The notes beneath the pieces were generated by a model. It worked only from the letters and a program-made list of their open reading frames with translations, searched no databases and was not told the origin of the DNA. A stretch of 64,000 nt of DNA from Numida meleagris (taxonomy: Eukaryota > Chordata > Aves > Galliformes > Numididae): contig NC_034415.1 in NCBI RefSeq assembly GCF_002078875.1, positions 23,274,331 through 23,338,330 of the forward strand. Direction: 5' to 3'. Positions 1 to 13,800 of the stretch are shown here, piece by piece. Positions within the stretch are counted from its first letter, which is position 1. Each line of letters opens with the position of its first letter. The position numbers were made by a program, and so were the translations under genes.

Positions 1-952
1 CACTTTGTAGCTGCATTATCAGAAATTAAGTGCAATGCAAGTGATACGGCTATTTTGCCATACTGGGGTATAAACTAAGATGAAACATCCAAGGGAATGA
101 TCCTATTAAGGTCTGATATGGCTGGGCAATTGCAAGGAAAGAAACAAGCAGTTTATACATCTGAGTCATCAACAACTAAACTAAATTATTCAAATGTGAA
201 GGCTGTGAGAGCTTTCACTAATGAACACATGGAGGGAAAGATTCCTCATGATAGCCCATAAAGACAGGTAAGTAAAAAATTGGCTGTAGAAAAAGCAAAT
301 TATCTGTACTAATATTCAATAAGCAGAAATAAAATGCTGGTTTAAACACAGAGCTGGAACAGACAAGAACTGCTTTAAAAACAGTAAGATATTTGGTTCA
401 GGCAAAGCATTTATCCCTGCCCAGTATGCTTTTATGAAGATGTTAAAGGAATTCAGGGCTGCAACTAAGGAATGCCATGGCTGAGTTTTGCTCAACAGAG
501 ACTTCAAGGAAATATTCTGAAAAGTCCAATTTATTCATAGTTACAGATGTAAAATTAGGAGGTGTCAGCAGTGATCTTACCCTCTCACACTTGCTGTGGC
601 AGGTTATTCACTTCTATCTATTTCAGTGATAGCAAAGCGATTTGTGTAGGTGCCAAGTTTAGACCAGTAGCAATGACAACCAGTTAAAAAGAAATTTATC
701 AACATATTTGGCACCAGACATCAATAGGACTTACCACTACCACGCACAATTAAAACTATGCATTTCTTCTGTAGCCAGTTGTCATTTTGAAGCAGATGAG
801 ATGGAAAAACAATTAGGCAGTAAAACACAGAAGTATTTCTAGAGAAAAATTATTCCTAGGATTGAAAACTGGTTTAAGCCCATGTGGGCCTACCACAATG
901 AACCAAATTAATGTGTGAGAAGTGGGTAAACAAAACCAGGAAATAAACTGGG

Positions 953-967
953 AAAAAAAAAAAAAAA
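953..967 (+). repeat. Poly(A) tract, 15 bases
   Basis: A run of 15 A residues. No retrotransposon body is recognisable immediately upstream, so it is recorded only as a simple repeat. Confidence 0.9.
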
Positions 968-3900
968 GTACAGGAAGAAGCTGGGAAACATCCCCTCAAG
1001 AGCTGATATACTTTCTCATGGTCAGGGTTTCTCCCAGCTGACCTACCACACTTTTTGAAGCAGTCAACATGTCTGCACTGCTTCGTTCACTATTCACCTA
1101 GAGACACGCTATTCTATAAAAGCAAAAAATCCAGGCTCTATACACATTAGTTTCATTATTCAAATCCCAACCACACTTTGGGATAAATTACATTTTGCTA
1201 TACATTCACAGACTGGTTACCACCAGGTATGAATATCAGTAGCTTGTTTTTAGGCAGGACAGCTACCAAGGGGTAAAGACGGTGTGTTGGAATTGGGTAT
1301 GTGCAGATCACTTGGGTCTATACTTTACCATAATAGGTTCAATATTACTTTGTACCTAGAAATCTCTCTGCAGCTATCAGTGCTGCTAAATGATAACATC
1401 ACAGTTAGCTTTTCATCTTATTTTAACAATTGCATTTACCTATCCCTTTTATAATCAGTGTATTCCACACCATAACTGAAGCCATTAAATACACACATTT
1501 CAGTCTTAAAGCTGGGATATATTAATATTCCCATTCTTGAGCATGTTTCAAGACAAGTGACACCAGGCCAGCAGTTTTAATTGCCTTGAGTTGGTGAGAA
1601 TCAGATACAGCCAAACACTGTCATAGTGTAAATGAAAGTGTAATGGGTATCTGAGATAAACAGAAGCACAAACAACTCAGCTGTAAATGAGCAAAATCTG
1701 TTCGTGAGGCAGTCTTATGAAATATTTGAGCACTTCTGTGCATTATACTTTTTTTTCTTGGACTGTTAGCAATCAGGTTCTTCGTCCATTACCAAGAATT
1801 TCAAGCACAACTTATCATGTATTATGTGAAAACGTGCCTTGAAACGAAAGCCATCTAAACTTATCTCTACCTTCATTTCTCCAATTGCTCTGGCTTGCTC
1901 CAGAGCTGCCTCCTCACATTTCACACCTGCTGGCAACCCTGAGCTTTTACAAGAGCTTTACAGCCATTAATAATATCACCACTTACCCCTTACCCATGCT
2001 GCTCACTACAGTGCTGATTCTGGGTTCCATGTGCCCATCCCCGTTGCAGCACCGTTGCTGCTGCAGTCTCACATAATTGGCCTGTCTGTAGGGGGGAACA
2101 TGGTTTCCCTTTCAAATGATTTTCCTAACAAGTCTCAGCTTTTGTTAATCGCTCCCAACAAATAACTTCCACCACTCCAAGGTTCTTATTTCCCACACTT
2201 AGCAGGAACTGGAAAATATACATTTCAGCCTGGGAGCATACAAAAAAATATTTCAAGTATAAGGATTACATAGCATCATGTGCTTGACCACAGACCTGTG
2301 TCACCCAATTAGAAAGGAGACATTCCCCCTGTGCTGGGACATGTGTCTATTCAAGAAGGAGCTAAATCACACAATCTGACATATGTACACAATATTGACA
2401 TACAGGAAGTTCAAATGCAATATACAAGGAGATGCGGTTACTTCACTTGAGGAATCTCTGAGCAACCTCTACAAAATATTGTGGCACAGAACAAGAGAGC
2501 TAGATCTGGTTAATGACAGAGTAGGGGGAGACTGAGTTAAGATACGTTTAATAAAAATATTTTACAGTAAAGACCTGATAAATTCCTAAAATGAATAGAA
2601 CGTAGCTGCAATTCATTACTTATTTATCATTTTTATCAGTCATTTCATTTTAAATGTATAAGTTATTACACAGTTTGAGCAAAACTGCTTAATATAGCTG
2701 TACATCAAACACACTACCTCATATGGCTGCCTGCTCAGTTAAAATTATAGCATCAACTCTTTAAATAATTATTCCTCTACAGAGGTAAATATGTACTTTT
2801 TTAAGAATTGCTACTTCAGATATAATGATTTGCAAGTACTACTCGTAACTACTGAATACAATCAAAAGATGGCAGCATGATTGCCACACATTCCTCCCTC
2901 TGCACATTTTTTATTTGCTTCATTTTAAAAGTGGACACCATTTTCTTGACCCTACAAATAAAGGAACAACTCACAAGCCTCATTATAGACTTAGGTGTTT
3001 AATCACATATACATACAAATAAATGTTCAGATATGAGGTGTCTATACCACCTAGTATGTAGTGTAAGAAAGCTACTTTATCTTGACTGTTTCGGGTTTTC
3101 CTTTCAGGTTTCTGGGAACCAGCTCACTACCCAGTCACTACCAGCAGCTAATTTAAACAACTTAAACTGACAATATCTTAAAGCAATATCATGTTGTACA
3201 ATGACGTCTGCACAAGCATTAGCATCATAGCCAGTGTTACAGATAAAACATTACAATGAACACAGGAATAAATCACAAAATATTAATTTTCAGGATGATC
3301 TAGTTTTTGACTACAGATAAAAAATTCTAGGAGGATGCTTGTGTTCCAGTCAACAAAACATCAGCATCTAAAGAGAAACATTTAATACAGAAATGTATGA
3401 ATCAGTGAAAGATTGCAGTAGGTGCTTTGTCTGCTACTGTCATTCTCTGCATGTGACCAATAATAGAACCTGGCATAACTCCAGCAGCTGTGTTTAAATG
3501 TCTGTAATTTTGCACAGATGCCCACTAGCACACTGGACAGCCTGTGTGCCATACACATGGGATACCATGGGAAAGTGCAGTGGGTGGAAAAAGGAAGGGC
3601 ATGTCAAAACAGCAGCAAGTTTGCATAATGAAACATTTGAATGTTTAAATCTTAACTCATCCCCCTTCTGCCCATGCAAAACAATGAAATCATTACTGCT
3701 GATTTTCTCGATTGGATTCCAGTGCTATTGAGAAAATAAAAGGCTGGACACAGTATTGATTATCAGCTCTTCTTTACTTTGCTTTCTCCTTATCAAGGAA
3801 ATGGCCTCCTCCACACTCTACTGAAGGGAAGACTGTCAGATTTGTGCATGGATTCATCAATGGCAGTTGTTATAGTACCCTCATACTTCCCCAGCACCAT

Positions 3901-6541
3901 GTTCAATTAAGCAACTCTGCATTCTGCGAGGCAAAGCAGTGGTAACTCACAACTCCTCCTACTCCTGACTTGAGATGTGCAACTTCTCCATCTGTAACAG
4001 GGCTATGTAGGCAAAGCTGGACATTCAGCAGTTGGGATTCAACAGCAGATCCAGAAGGGAAGACCCCATGTCATCCCTGCTCCCAGTTACCCCCTTGGGA
4101 CAGCTAGCAAGGATGGCAGAGGGCACTCCCTGGTCTGAATGCAGGAGTGGCAAACATTCCACCAGAAGCAGAAAAGGAATGATCTGAGACAGCACTCTAG
4201 CTGGGACATGTAGAGAATGGGAAAACACCACTTTTTCAAAATAAATAAGTAGACTGAACCTTTCTGTCAAGATGACAAAACACCAATCTTTATGTAGTCT
4301 GTGGTGAATTTTAAGGCCTTACACCAGAAGTATAAAATACTAAAACATCCATAGATCACATATGTATGCTAACATGGCTCAAATAAACTGCCTTTTTTTT
4401 AAGGGAAAAATAATAGCAATTTGACATTTTCCATGGTTAATAGTAATATTATTACTTTAAAATACATAAAATTTAATACATTGCATAACACCAGTTTTAG
4501 TTAATTATGCTATAACTTGATGCATCATTCTGTTTATTTTCTCTCCTTTCTCTTACTGAACCTTCAACCAACACTGAAAATGCTTTTGCAGTGTAAAGTG
4601 AAACCAACATTGGAGCTGGATCACACCTAGAAATTAACTCCTGTACAATGAAGTGATAGACCTAATGAAAAACCCTGATGTCACATTGATGCTGCTGGAA
4701 ATGAACTCCACAAATTGCTGAATAAGGATGCAATCCATCCCTCCAATTTAGGAATGACAGTTTCTTAACTCTGCATGACCCTATGTCTCACATGGGAAAA
4801 AAGAAAGACAATTTCCATCTGCAGGGTAACAAAGTATTAAACTAATGGCAAAGAAAACAGCACTAATATACAATGTTTTCAAATTGAAGTATAAAAGTAC
4901 TTAAACATTATGCTCTTTTGATATTGCAGCTTTTTCTAATCATTTTTGGGATACAACCAGTCACATCAAAGCACCTGAGTTCCTAGTAATCACTGGCACA
5001 AATGTGAGCATCTAGAAACAAAATGCTTGCATCTTGAACAAATCCCCATCACCTGGGGCTTTTACTACAAGCAGCCATTCACATTCATCGTTATCCCACT
5101 GCTATTGTGATCCTCTGCACAGTTATCTCCATAGGACCTACTGTAATTGAGACGAAGAACATGAAAGAGTGTCAGCACAGGAAAAGATAATTTGGCCCAC
5201 AGTACTCACTTTCCCAAGACTTAACAAACAGACTGGCAAAGCAAACTGCCTCTTCAAATGATGCTCACGTTGCTGTAGGAACACAATATGTTTAAAACAA
5301 AACAATAAAACCCATCTCATATTATCAGGTGATTCCATACATGGAGTTGCTGACTGACAGCTGACTTTGAGGTAGAAGATGCCAACTTCAGCCCTCCTTA
5401 CCCAGACAGCGCTGTCATTCCACTGAAATTAAGAGAATTATTGCGCATCATTATTTTATTATGAGTGCCAAGGGCAATAGAATTTAGCCTGCTATGTCAT
5501 TTACAGTGCCTAAATCACCATATCATCAAAATAGTTCCCTGCAGATTACTCACTCAATAGTTAGGTTCCATATGCTTCTGTGTATTTTTGCCTTTATCTA
5601 TACACAATGTATACTGGTTTATGGAATAAGAAAAAAAAGGAATGCATTGTGGAGGGCCTGGCGAGGACTGAAAGAAAATAAGATTCAGATAAGATCCCCC
5701 AATTTTAATAAGCAGAATTAGAATTTATAGATCGGGCAAAAGACGACCATTCAGATAGGAAATGAAGAGAAGGCAGGATGGAAGCGGCAATCATAAACAG
5801 TGGTTATTTCAGAGTGTCTGCAGAGAAGATGATGGGACACTCACAAATCTGATCCACAGCAAGGAGCAGGATCTAGCTGCATAGTAGCAGATAAGAGTGG
5901 AGGCGAGGGATGGCAAGCTTTCGAAGAGTTGTGGAGACAAAGAAAATATATATAATGGAGACTGAGCAGATAATACATAGTAGGTGATATGAACCAGAAC
6001 AGTATGTTGGTACTGCTAGTGCTAAACTCAAACGTGATACAGCATGCACGTCTGCATTACAGTCTGGAAAGAATTTATTGGTATTTACATTAATCAAACA
6101 TTTTAAAGCCAATATATTTAAAATTATTATATATTTAAAATAACAAGCCACTGTTTGCTCCTTCTTTGTTTATGCTGTTACACAACAGCTGTGATAACAT
6201 ATTTTCAGTTATTTGATGCATCCACAAATCATAGTCTCTGGGAATGCAACAAATTAAAAGTGAAAATAAATAAATAACTAGATTAAATGAAGAAATTATA
6301 CCAGCCATGCTCAATAGAAGAAAAACGTTGAAAATAATGAATCGCGTGAAAAGGATCCAACCAAAATGATGTGCTCTGCACTGTACATAGACTTTGGTAG
6401 GTCACCAAAAGGTGAGAGCCGCACAGGCTTTACCAAACATTCTCAGCCTTTCACAGCACCTGCATCTGATGCCATCTGCAAGTCATTCAAACTCTGCACT
6501 GCACCCGCAGTTGCATTTTCACTGGCTCCAGCCTCCCAGGG

Positions 6542-6549
6542 TGACGTCA
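6542..6549. promoter_or_regulatory. Full CRE palindrome (TGACGTCA)
   Basis: The exact eight-base cAMP response element, the binding site of CREB/ATF dimers, is present within a locally GC-richer stretch. An intact CpG-containing CRE is uncommon in CpG-poor DNA. There is no TATA box, CpG island or transcript evidence around it, so use in the cell is unproven and a chance match is possible. Confidence 0.25.
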
Positions 6550-8467
6550 AATGGAAGCACAAGAACCAGAGACTTAAACAGAATTTACACCATCTGAATA
6601 TAACAGCAAGGAAGAGCCACAATTGATTTCAATCATTGCAACAGCAGAACAAAGGCTGGGTTTCTAGCACACCACCAAACCCTAAAACTCCAATGTGTTC
6701 CCATCCCACTGCCTGAGGCAGCACTGGAACACCACTGCTTCCACTCCCCCATCAGGTTATTCTAACCTTGAGAGAGGCTGTTGTTCAGTAATGCTAAAAC
6801 TGGTGACTTGTAGGACAAATCTTGCCAATAAGAAAAAGAATATACTAATAATCTCTCTAAAATTTCAATCAGATGTTCCTTGGGACTGAAACATGTGTTC
6901 AGTCTGACCAACAGCCCCAAGCAGGGCCTGCTGGACTCCACACAAGCTGCAGATTCCAAGTTGCTCCCAAAAGTTAATCTCAACCAGACCCCATTACAGG
7001 AAACTCTAGCAAGAGGTGAAAATCTATAATTAATAATCAGTGTCAGTTTAGCATTTCCCACAAGCAATTCCAGAGAGCTGAAGTTGTGACATTTTGAGAG
7101 TTATCAGAATCAATTTAATTAGTTGAAAAATGGTTATTCTCAGTATAATGACCACTCTAGCTGTTTCTAAAGTACCCAAGGAAACCAGCATTTAAAAGCA
7201 TTCAAAAGGACTTACCTGTTCAGAGACTGATATGCTCCATGAAGTGGAGGATATAACACAGATATGGTGCAAGCTAAAAGGCTATCAAGAAGATTACAAA
7301 AGGACATACAGTCCTAATGTTTCGTAATAATTAAGTACCCAGAAACAGCCATCACAGCAATTACTGTACATGCATGATTGATGCAGACTTTTCCACGTTT
7401 CTAAATTATACTCTAAATGATCGTGTCACAGCAATTCCAGAAAATGACTGGTCTTTTTGCCATTAAATTATCGTCCAAAAAGAATGGACTGGGAACAAAA
7501 AAAACACAGCCTAATCAGTTCTTTAAATAGATAATGCAGGACACAAGAGTTATTCAAGATATTAATAAGACTTAGAGCAGAAAGCAACAAGTCCTGAGAC
7601 AAAACCTCACCAATTAGGAGACTTTTTATCTTTCATTATGTTTAACTTAGAAGCCTTTGCATCCCTACAGTCTACAGGCAAAAAACATTATTTACATAGC
7701 AAGTTGCTAAGATTGCCTAACAATCAATATTTGGGAAGAGCTACATGAGAACTTTCCCTTGTGATTTAGCAATGACTCTGATTCCCCAAAGTCTACATTA
7801 CTGACATTGCTGCAAATGCAGTGCAAGCAATGAAAAATGGAATCTGCGCGTACTGTGCTTTCCCCACTGCCTTTACTCAGGTCGTAACTCACTCTTGCAT
7901 ACACTGTAATTCAACCTGCAGAGATCCCAGAGGGTGCTGTATAAACACCATGTGAAAACTTGACTTGATCATTAAAACAGTATAGTGTGTTTTCCAGATT
8001 ACTGAAAATTTTCTAGTTGATCACTTAGCTGAACTTTTTTGCATTAATCAAGGTTTCAGCAGATTTATCAATTATGAGCTTTCATATTAGGCAAACCATC
8101 AGAGTATTTTGGCACCTAAAATGAGCCAAGAGCTGAGAAACAAAAGCTGTATCTGTCAAATTTCTGTATGTCAGAGAGACAGCCCATAATCTCTCCCCTA
8201 GACTGTCCCTTAAGGTGCCGTAAGTCACTTGACACAGCACACCACCACCAAGGAGCTGGGCAGCTGACGAAGTTCCCCTTCAGAGAAAACCTCCTGTCTC
8301 TGAGTGAGGACTGTGCACTCTCACACACGTTCAGCTGAAGCCTGGCACATACTCAGCCCCAAATACTCACCACTCAAATTGTTAGCAGGTATTAGCTGTC
8401 ACGTTACATTAGCCCTTCAATATTCTATCTTCCATCATGCCAGCATATAATGTGATTTAATGGAACA

Positions 8468-8506
8468 TGACGTGACATATGTGATGTGACGTGATGTGAT
8501 GTGACA
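8468..8506 (+). repeat. Pentanucleotide tandem repeat (TGAYR)n
   Basis: Eight units in a row, read as TGACG, TGACA, TATG, TGATG, TGACG, TGATG, TGATG, TGACA. The changes are almost all C/T and G/A, as expected for a CpG-containing repeat decaying by deamination. The TGACG units followed by TGA are CRE half-sites. One unit is a base short. Confidence 0.9.
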
Positions 8507-10094
8507 GCTACCATTTAAAGGGGAACACACCTATTTTCAAATCAGATGTCCATTATCAATTAAGCTGCTCTGGTGATGGTCAGACTTTCATATGTCAAGC
8601 CCAAGCAAAACTAACCAGCATGTGTTGTCTGTGCTACCAAACTGATGAGCTGGGAATCTGCCAGCTCCCCAAATTATCCTTGGGTAATTTGACAGATCTA
8701 TAATAGAAGCCCTGTATATCGGTTCCACGTTGTATTTGCTCAGTACTACTAAAAGAGTGTTTTTGCCATTTTTCTTCTTCATCAATCATAATTAAAATCA
8801 CCTAAAATTCTGATTACCAAGCTGTAACTTCAGATCTGTTTTTATCAGCTGCTGAGGTTGATATGTGAAAGGAAAAGAGGTCAAAGGATACTTTTTCTGT
8901 AGCTGCAGTGAACAAAGTGCTGAGAGCATCATAAACACAGTCATTTGACTGACCAGACACAACGTGGAACTAATATGAAAGTTAGCAATGAGTACAGCGT
9001 GAGTAATAAAACCTTTTGGAATTCACTTCTGCACAACGATTTTTCTCCTTCAGTAGAGAAAAGACATTAAATGCTTTTTTCTCAAAACCAAAGATTTGCA
9101 TAGGTGCAATGAGATTGTCATAAATCTGTTGTAGGCAACAGGCTGTGTAATATATGCATAATTCAAAAGGAGAGAGCTTGTAGATGAGTTTAGCATACAA
9201 GTGAAATTCAGACACACTGTAGTGCAGCCGTTTTACAATGCATAAGGAATGCACATCATCCTCATGCAGATTAAAGTATTGATTCTTCATCATTCTACAG
9301 TTTACCCATTAATATTCATGCAAAGGCTCTGGTCACCTTGCAGGAACACAGGCAGCAGTGGAGAATCAGCCCTGTTCTACGTCAGCACTTCAGAGCTGGA
9401 GAGCTCTCTGCACACACAGTAACATGGCTCCCTGCGAGTGATGTGCCTGCAGTTGCTGCTCAGTTGACTGTTTCTGATGATCTTGCTGCTGCTGCAAAAT
9501 GGGGAAAGCTGCTGCCTCTAGATTTCCCGATGCAAAAATTGCACTTCAAGGCCGGATAGCAGCTTGAAGGTCACACGCGCTGACGCTTCGTATGCCAGAG
9601 ACAGGAAGCCTAATTTTAGCCCACAAGAAACTAGAGTGCTGATTAGAAAAAATGAGATTCTATAATGCTTCAAAAGCTTTACAGGGGAAAATGATTCTTA
9701 GTGCAAGATATCCCATCATACCTATGCTTCAAAGATGTCAAAAGAAAAGGCTTCTACAGCTGGTTCAAACGAATGAAAACAAATTATACTCTTGTCTAAA
9801 ACAGAGAATACTGGAAGTACCTGTATATGTAATAGGATAACATTGTGACTATTTACCCTATGCCCATCCAGATTTATAGAATAATAGGGAAATCGGTAGC
9901 AAGCTATGAGCTAAAGACAGAGGAAATACTTGTAGCTGTATTTCCTGCCACAGTAGTTTCTACACAGATCTGCATCATGACCAGCAGACTATGCTGCCTT
10001 TTCCTTCACAAAATGCTCCCAGATTTGGTCTGAAGGCTCACACATGGGTCTGTCTTACCAGAAAGGCTGGTCTCACCTCACTTGTCAGGTTGAG
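8507..10094. other. Gene-free DNA upstream of the mariner relic
   Basis: No gene is recognised. Around 9340-9600 the base composition is richer in G+C, with a CpG-dense patch at about 9580-9595, and there are overlapping open frames of 60-75 codons on the plus strand. These have no recognisable domain, so I do not call them genes. The left end of the neighbouring mariner element could lie in the last part of this stretch, but no terminal inverted repeat is visible. Confidence 0.6.
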
Positions 10095-10860
10095 CACACA
10101 GGGTACATTGTCTCTGCCCAGGATGCTATACAAAGCATCAATGGCTGTTCTACGAAAAGACAAGCCACATTCCAGATGGCCCTGCACAGCTGTCACAGCA
10201 TGAAATGAAGAACGTCTCAATCAGGTCAGCTGCGTGAATCAGCAGATTACAACAAAGGCACTGTGTGTGGGGCTGAATATTGGCTTCAATGCTTTAGAAA
10301 CAATGGTGGCAGTGTAGGAATATTGCAGAGTTTGTGCCAGGTGAGTCACATGAACGTTCACACAGGAACAGAAAGAACACTAAGCAAGTTTCTCAGAACC
10401 TATTGAACCAATACAAGGCTGAAGGTGGCAGTTGCCTGGATTGCATCATTACTGGTGACAAAACATGATGTCACTACTATGAGTTGGAGTCAAAACAGCT
10501 ATCCACAGAGTGGCAACATGTGAATTCCCCATCAAATAAAAAGTTCAGCAGGCAAAGTGATGCGTACTGTCTTTTGGGATGGGAAAGAGGTGATCCTTCC
10601 GGATTTCACAGAACCTGGTCAAACCATCAATTGTGATCACTACATCATGTTGCTGACAAAGCTGAAGGCTTGAATTTCTTGAGTTGGACCAGAGAAAACA
10701 TTTCTCTTGCAACATTATAACACCAGTCCGGATTTGGCACCTTCTGAATTCCCTCTGTTTGGGCCGATGAAAAATAGACTGCATGGGCAAATCAGTGTTA
10801 AACTGCTTTCAGGTTGTATTCTCATATTTTGCAACTTCAGGCAGAATGTTTAATCAATAG
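10095..10860 (+). mobile_element. Dead mariner (Tc1/mariner) transposon with transposase pseudogene
   Basis: Reading across frames on the plus strand gives a broken mariner transposase. In order: a segment with PCTAVT then NEERLNQ (about 10180-10225); ITTKAL...LNIGFNALETM (about 10244-10305); VCAR (about 10332-10343); QEQKEH; LLNQYKAEGG; then ITGDKT at 10448-10465, holding the first catalytic Asp (codon 10457-10459). HVNSPSNKKF follows, then FLLQHYN and SPDLAPSEFPLFGPMK (to about 10773). Mariner transposases cut DNA with a DD34D triad. Here the second Asp is Tyr (10716-10718), and only four residues separate it from the third (10731-10733), so about 30 codons are deleted. Stops and frameshifts lie throughout. 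The wording resembles chicken mariner elements such as Galluhop (from memory). Both ends are approximate because no terminal inverted repeats were identified. Confidence 0.88.
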
Positions 10861-13800
10861 TAATGATATCTTTACTACCAGGGAATTTCTGTTCCCACCC
10901 ATGTTTTAAGAAGTTCACATCAAGGTCAGAAATTGTACTTTGGATTTAGACTTAGTGTTCCAAGTCAGAAGTGTTTAATATTATTTTTCAGAATACAGTC
11001 CACAATCCCTCAAATTCAGGTCAATCTGGAAAGCCATTAAGAACATAAAAACAACAGTACTGAGTGAAATCAAAGACTCTTCTAGAGCAGTATTCTGTCT
11101 CCAACAGTGGCCATAAGTATATAAGCAGGAAAGAGTACAAAGACACGACAGGTATAAATGACATTTCCCCTAATATTCACCCAGGCTCCACTTATTTTCA
11201 ACTTAGGGACTTCCTGAACTAGATGTGATATCTAAGTGTTTAGTTAACCTGCAGTGAATTTCTCCTCTATGAACTTGCCTTGTCTCCCCTTAGACCAGTA
11301 CAAACTTTTAGCATCCATCATTCTTTTGGCAAGATCAACTACCTACCACATGAAATCCATGTCTTTTTATTTGTTTTGAATCTGGCCCCTGCTACCTTCA
11401 TCTGATTTCCTTTGGCTCTCAGACAAGGTACTGGGAAAAGAATATGAACAATGGAGCCTTATCTGCACACTCTATGATTTTATAGACTACATCATAGCTA
11501 TCAGACTTCTCTTTTTCAGACTGAAAGATCTCCATTTATTTAATCATTCCTAACACAGAAACTCTTCCATAGCTTTGTTTATCTTTTTAGATCTTCTGTG
11601 GAGCCCTGTTTAGTTCTACTATGGCCTTCTGGAGACTGAGGCCAGGTGGGATGGGGGGACTGACACAGACATGAGACGAGAACGACGCTTACTCAAGGTG
11701 CAGGGAGACCATGGATTTTCACATAACAAAGTGATGATACTCTCCCTTTTATTGTGCTCCTTCTCTAATGATTTTTAGCATTGAATTTGCCTTCTGACAT
11801 GGTTGAGTATTGAACTGACACACTCAGAGACTTTCCTACTGTAAATTGAATACCTTGCTTCAGAACATTCAGGATAAGATCAAAATATATTATCCTAGGT
11901 ATGTGAAGTTAGGGGGTTTTTTTTGTTGTTTTTTTTTGGTCATGTACATCATCTGATATTTGCCCATACTGAATTTCACATGCTATTTTATTCCACTCTT
12001 AACTGTATCTGTTTCTCATTCGATAAGCAAAACAAGACAGATTATCCATGCATAATATCAGAGCCCCCTAGACACATTTTTCAAAATAGGCCCCAATTGC
12101 CCCATTAACATTGGATGATAGAAACTGCTCCTGCATGCGTGAGGGTTCAGGTGTTCACCCCAGCTACCCACAGAGGCTTATCATCAGGCTTATTTCATAA
12201 AAGTAATATCGTTACTAGAGGCTACACTGTGTTACATTCTCTATTCTTATGCTTCTGAATACATCTAAGAAAATCTCATACGTATTTTTCACTGAATATT
12301 GAAATAACGATGTTTTTCAGAAATAGTTCCATTTCTAAACTTCCAGCAAAACTGAGGTGGAATTCTAATGGACTCTTGCCTGTTTACCAACTCCAAAGAC
12401 CAGTCTTACTTTTTCCTACTTAGCTCATGGTGCTGGTTCTTCCCAAGTCAGCAGGATGCCAGTATTCCCAAGGGTTTGCAGCTTTCAGTCTCTTTCCAAT
12501 CAGCTACTATCTCAAGGTCTCCTGGCAGCCTGCTTGGCTCCCATGGAGCCAAAGGTCTTGGAAACGCAGGTCACTGAACAACAATGACAATTCTTTTCAG
12601 TTTCTTATTTTAATACATGGTTTAAAAAAGCTAGTCAGTTGTGTTGATGTTTAATGTTGTTCAGCCGTGACTAATGAGAATCATGTTACTTTCTGCCTGC
12701 AATTACAGGCATTCCCATGGTCAAAGCATTTGCTGCAGAGTATCTGTTTCCTCTCTGAAGGAAGTTTGATTGTCTTTGAAAAGGAAAACTGTGTCAGATC
12801 TTCACCTAACATAAATATTGATTTTAAATTTTGCTCCAAAGCTGAGAGGAGAAATAACCAAGAAATACTCAAAACACTTTTGCAGTACTAAATTTTTGCA
12901 TAAATTCTACCCTACACATGTGCACTGAAAGTGAGGAAGAAACAATTGTTTAGATTCTTGGTACTTGCACATATTTTCTCTTCTATTTCACTGATACTAA
13001 TATTAAAGGTGCACACTATTTGATAAATCACACAATTAGGAGGATATCTAAAACCAAATGCATTAAGTTGTCAATGGATACAATAAAGACTTCAGATATA
13101 TTTCAGCATGGCAATAACTTATTTGTATGTTCCTACTGGTAACTATTTCTTGAGAGGAAAAGATGACAATTCACATACATCTTTCAACTCCCTAATGAAT
13201 TATTTCATTGCCATATGAAGAATTTTACAATTCAATAATCAGTTCCTTAATGGCTTCCCATAAAAAAAATTAAATTAACAATGCAAACATGGCTTAGGTT
13301 CCCAAAATAAAAGAAAAACAAAACAACAGAAGAACATCACAAACTCAAATATTCCTAGAGCATATTTTAATTTAAAATTGCCTAGCATATTCACTGCTTG
13401 AAAAGCTTCAGCTATATTGGAATTCCAAAGCATCTCTGTTTTCAGAACTGGCATCTACTTTTTGTTGGTATTTAAATACGTTCAGAAGTATCTAATTTTA
13501 TGGGTGAGAACCACAAGCAAAAAAACCCGAGACTATTGAACTTCCTTATAATTCCCATTTAGATCTTTTCTCATAGGTATGCCACATTTTGCTACTCTAA
13601 TTCATGCAGTTGATCTTTACTCCCACCGATGGAAAAGGGCAACGTGAATGATGTCGGGGTGCAGTATAGGTCTGCTGCATTTCAAATTTCAAATGCCCAA
13701 AATATGCCAAAAAAAAATTTGGCAGCTTTGTTGAAGTATCTGTTCTTTTTAAAATAGAAGTAATGTGCTTCAGCTAGTCTTTGACTACACAAATCTGTAA

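Larger units (their letters stand above)
1..8467. other. Gene-free AT-rich DNA
   Basis: I see no exon with plausible splice sites and a recognisable protein, no RNA gene and no clear young transposon here. The open frames are short (at most about 100 codons), lie on both strands and show no domain. The stretch holds a 15-base A run near 953-967 and one full CRE palindrome at 6542-6549. Decayed repeats too old to recognise by eye may be present. Confidence 0.7.

Noticed and set aside
8340..8370. CCTGGCACATACT, resembling the 3' part of MIR
   Set aside because: Only one short word matches; upstream sequence does not follow MIR order.
13705..13724. TGCCAAA/TTTGGCA hairpin around an A run
   Set aside because: A seven-base stem with an A-only loop is not enough for an RNA gene, and the half-sites are in the opposite order to an NFI site.
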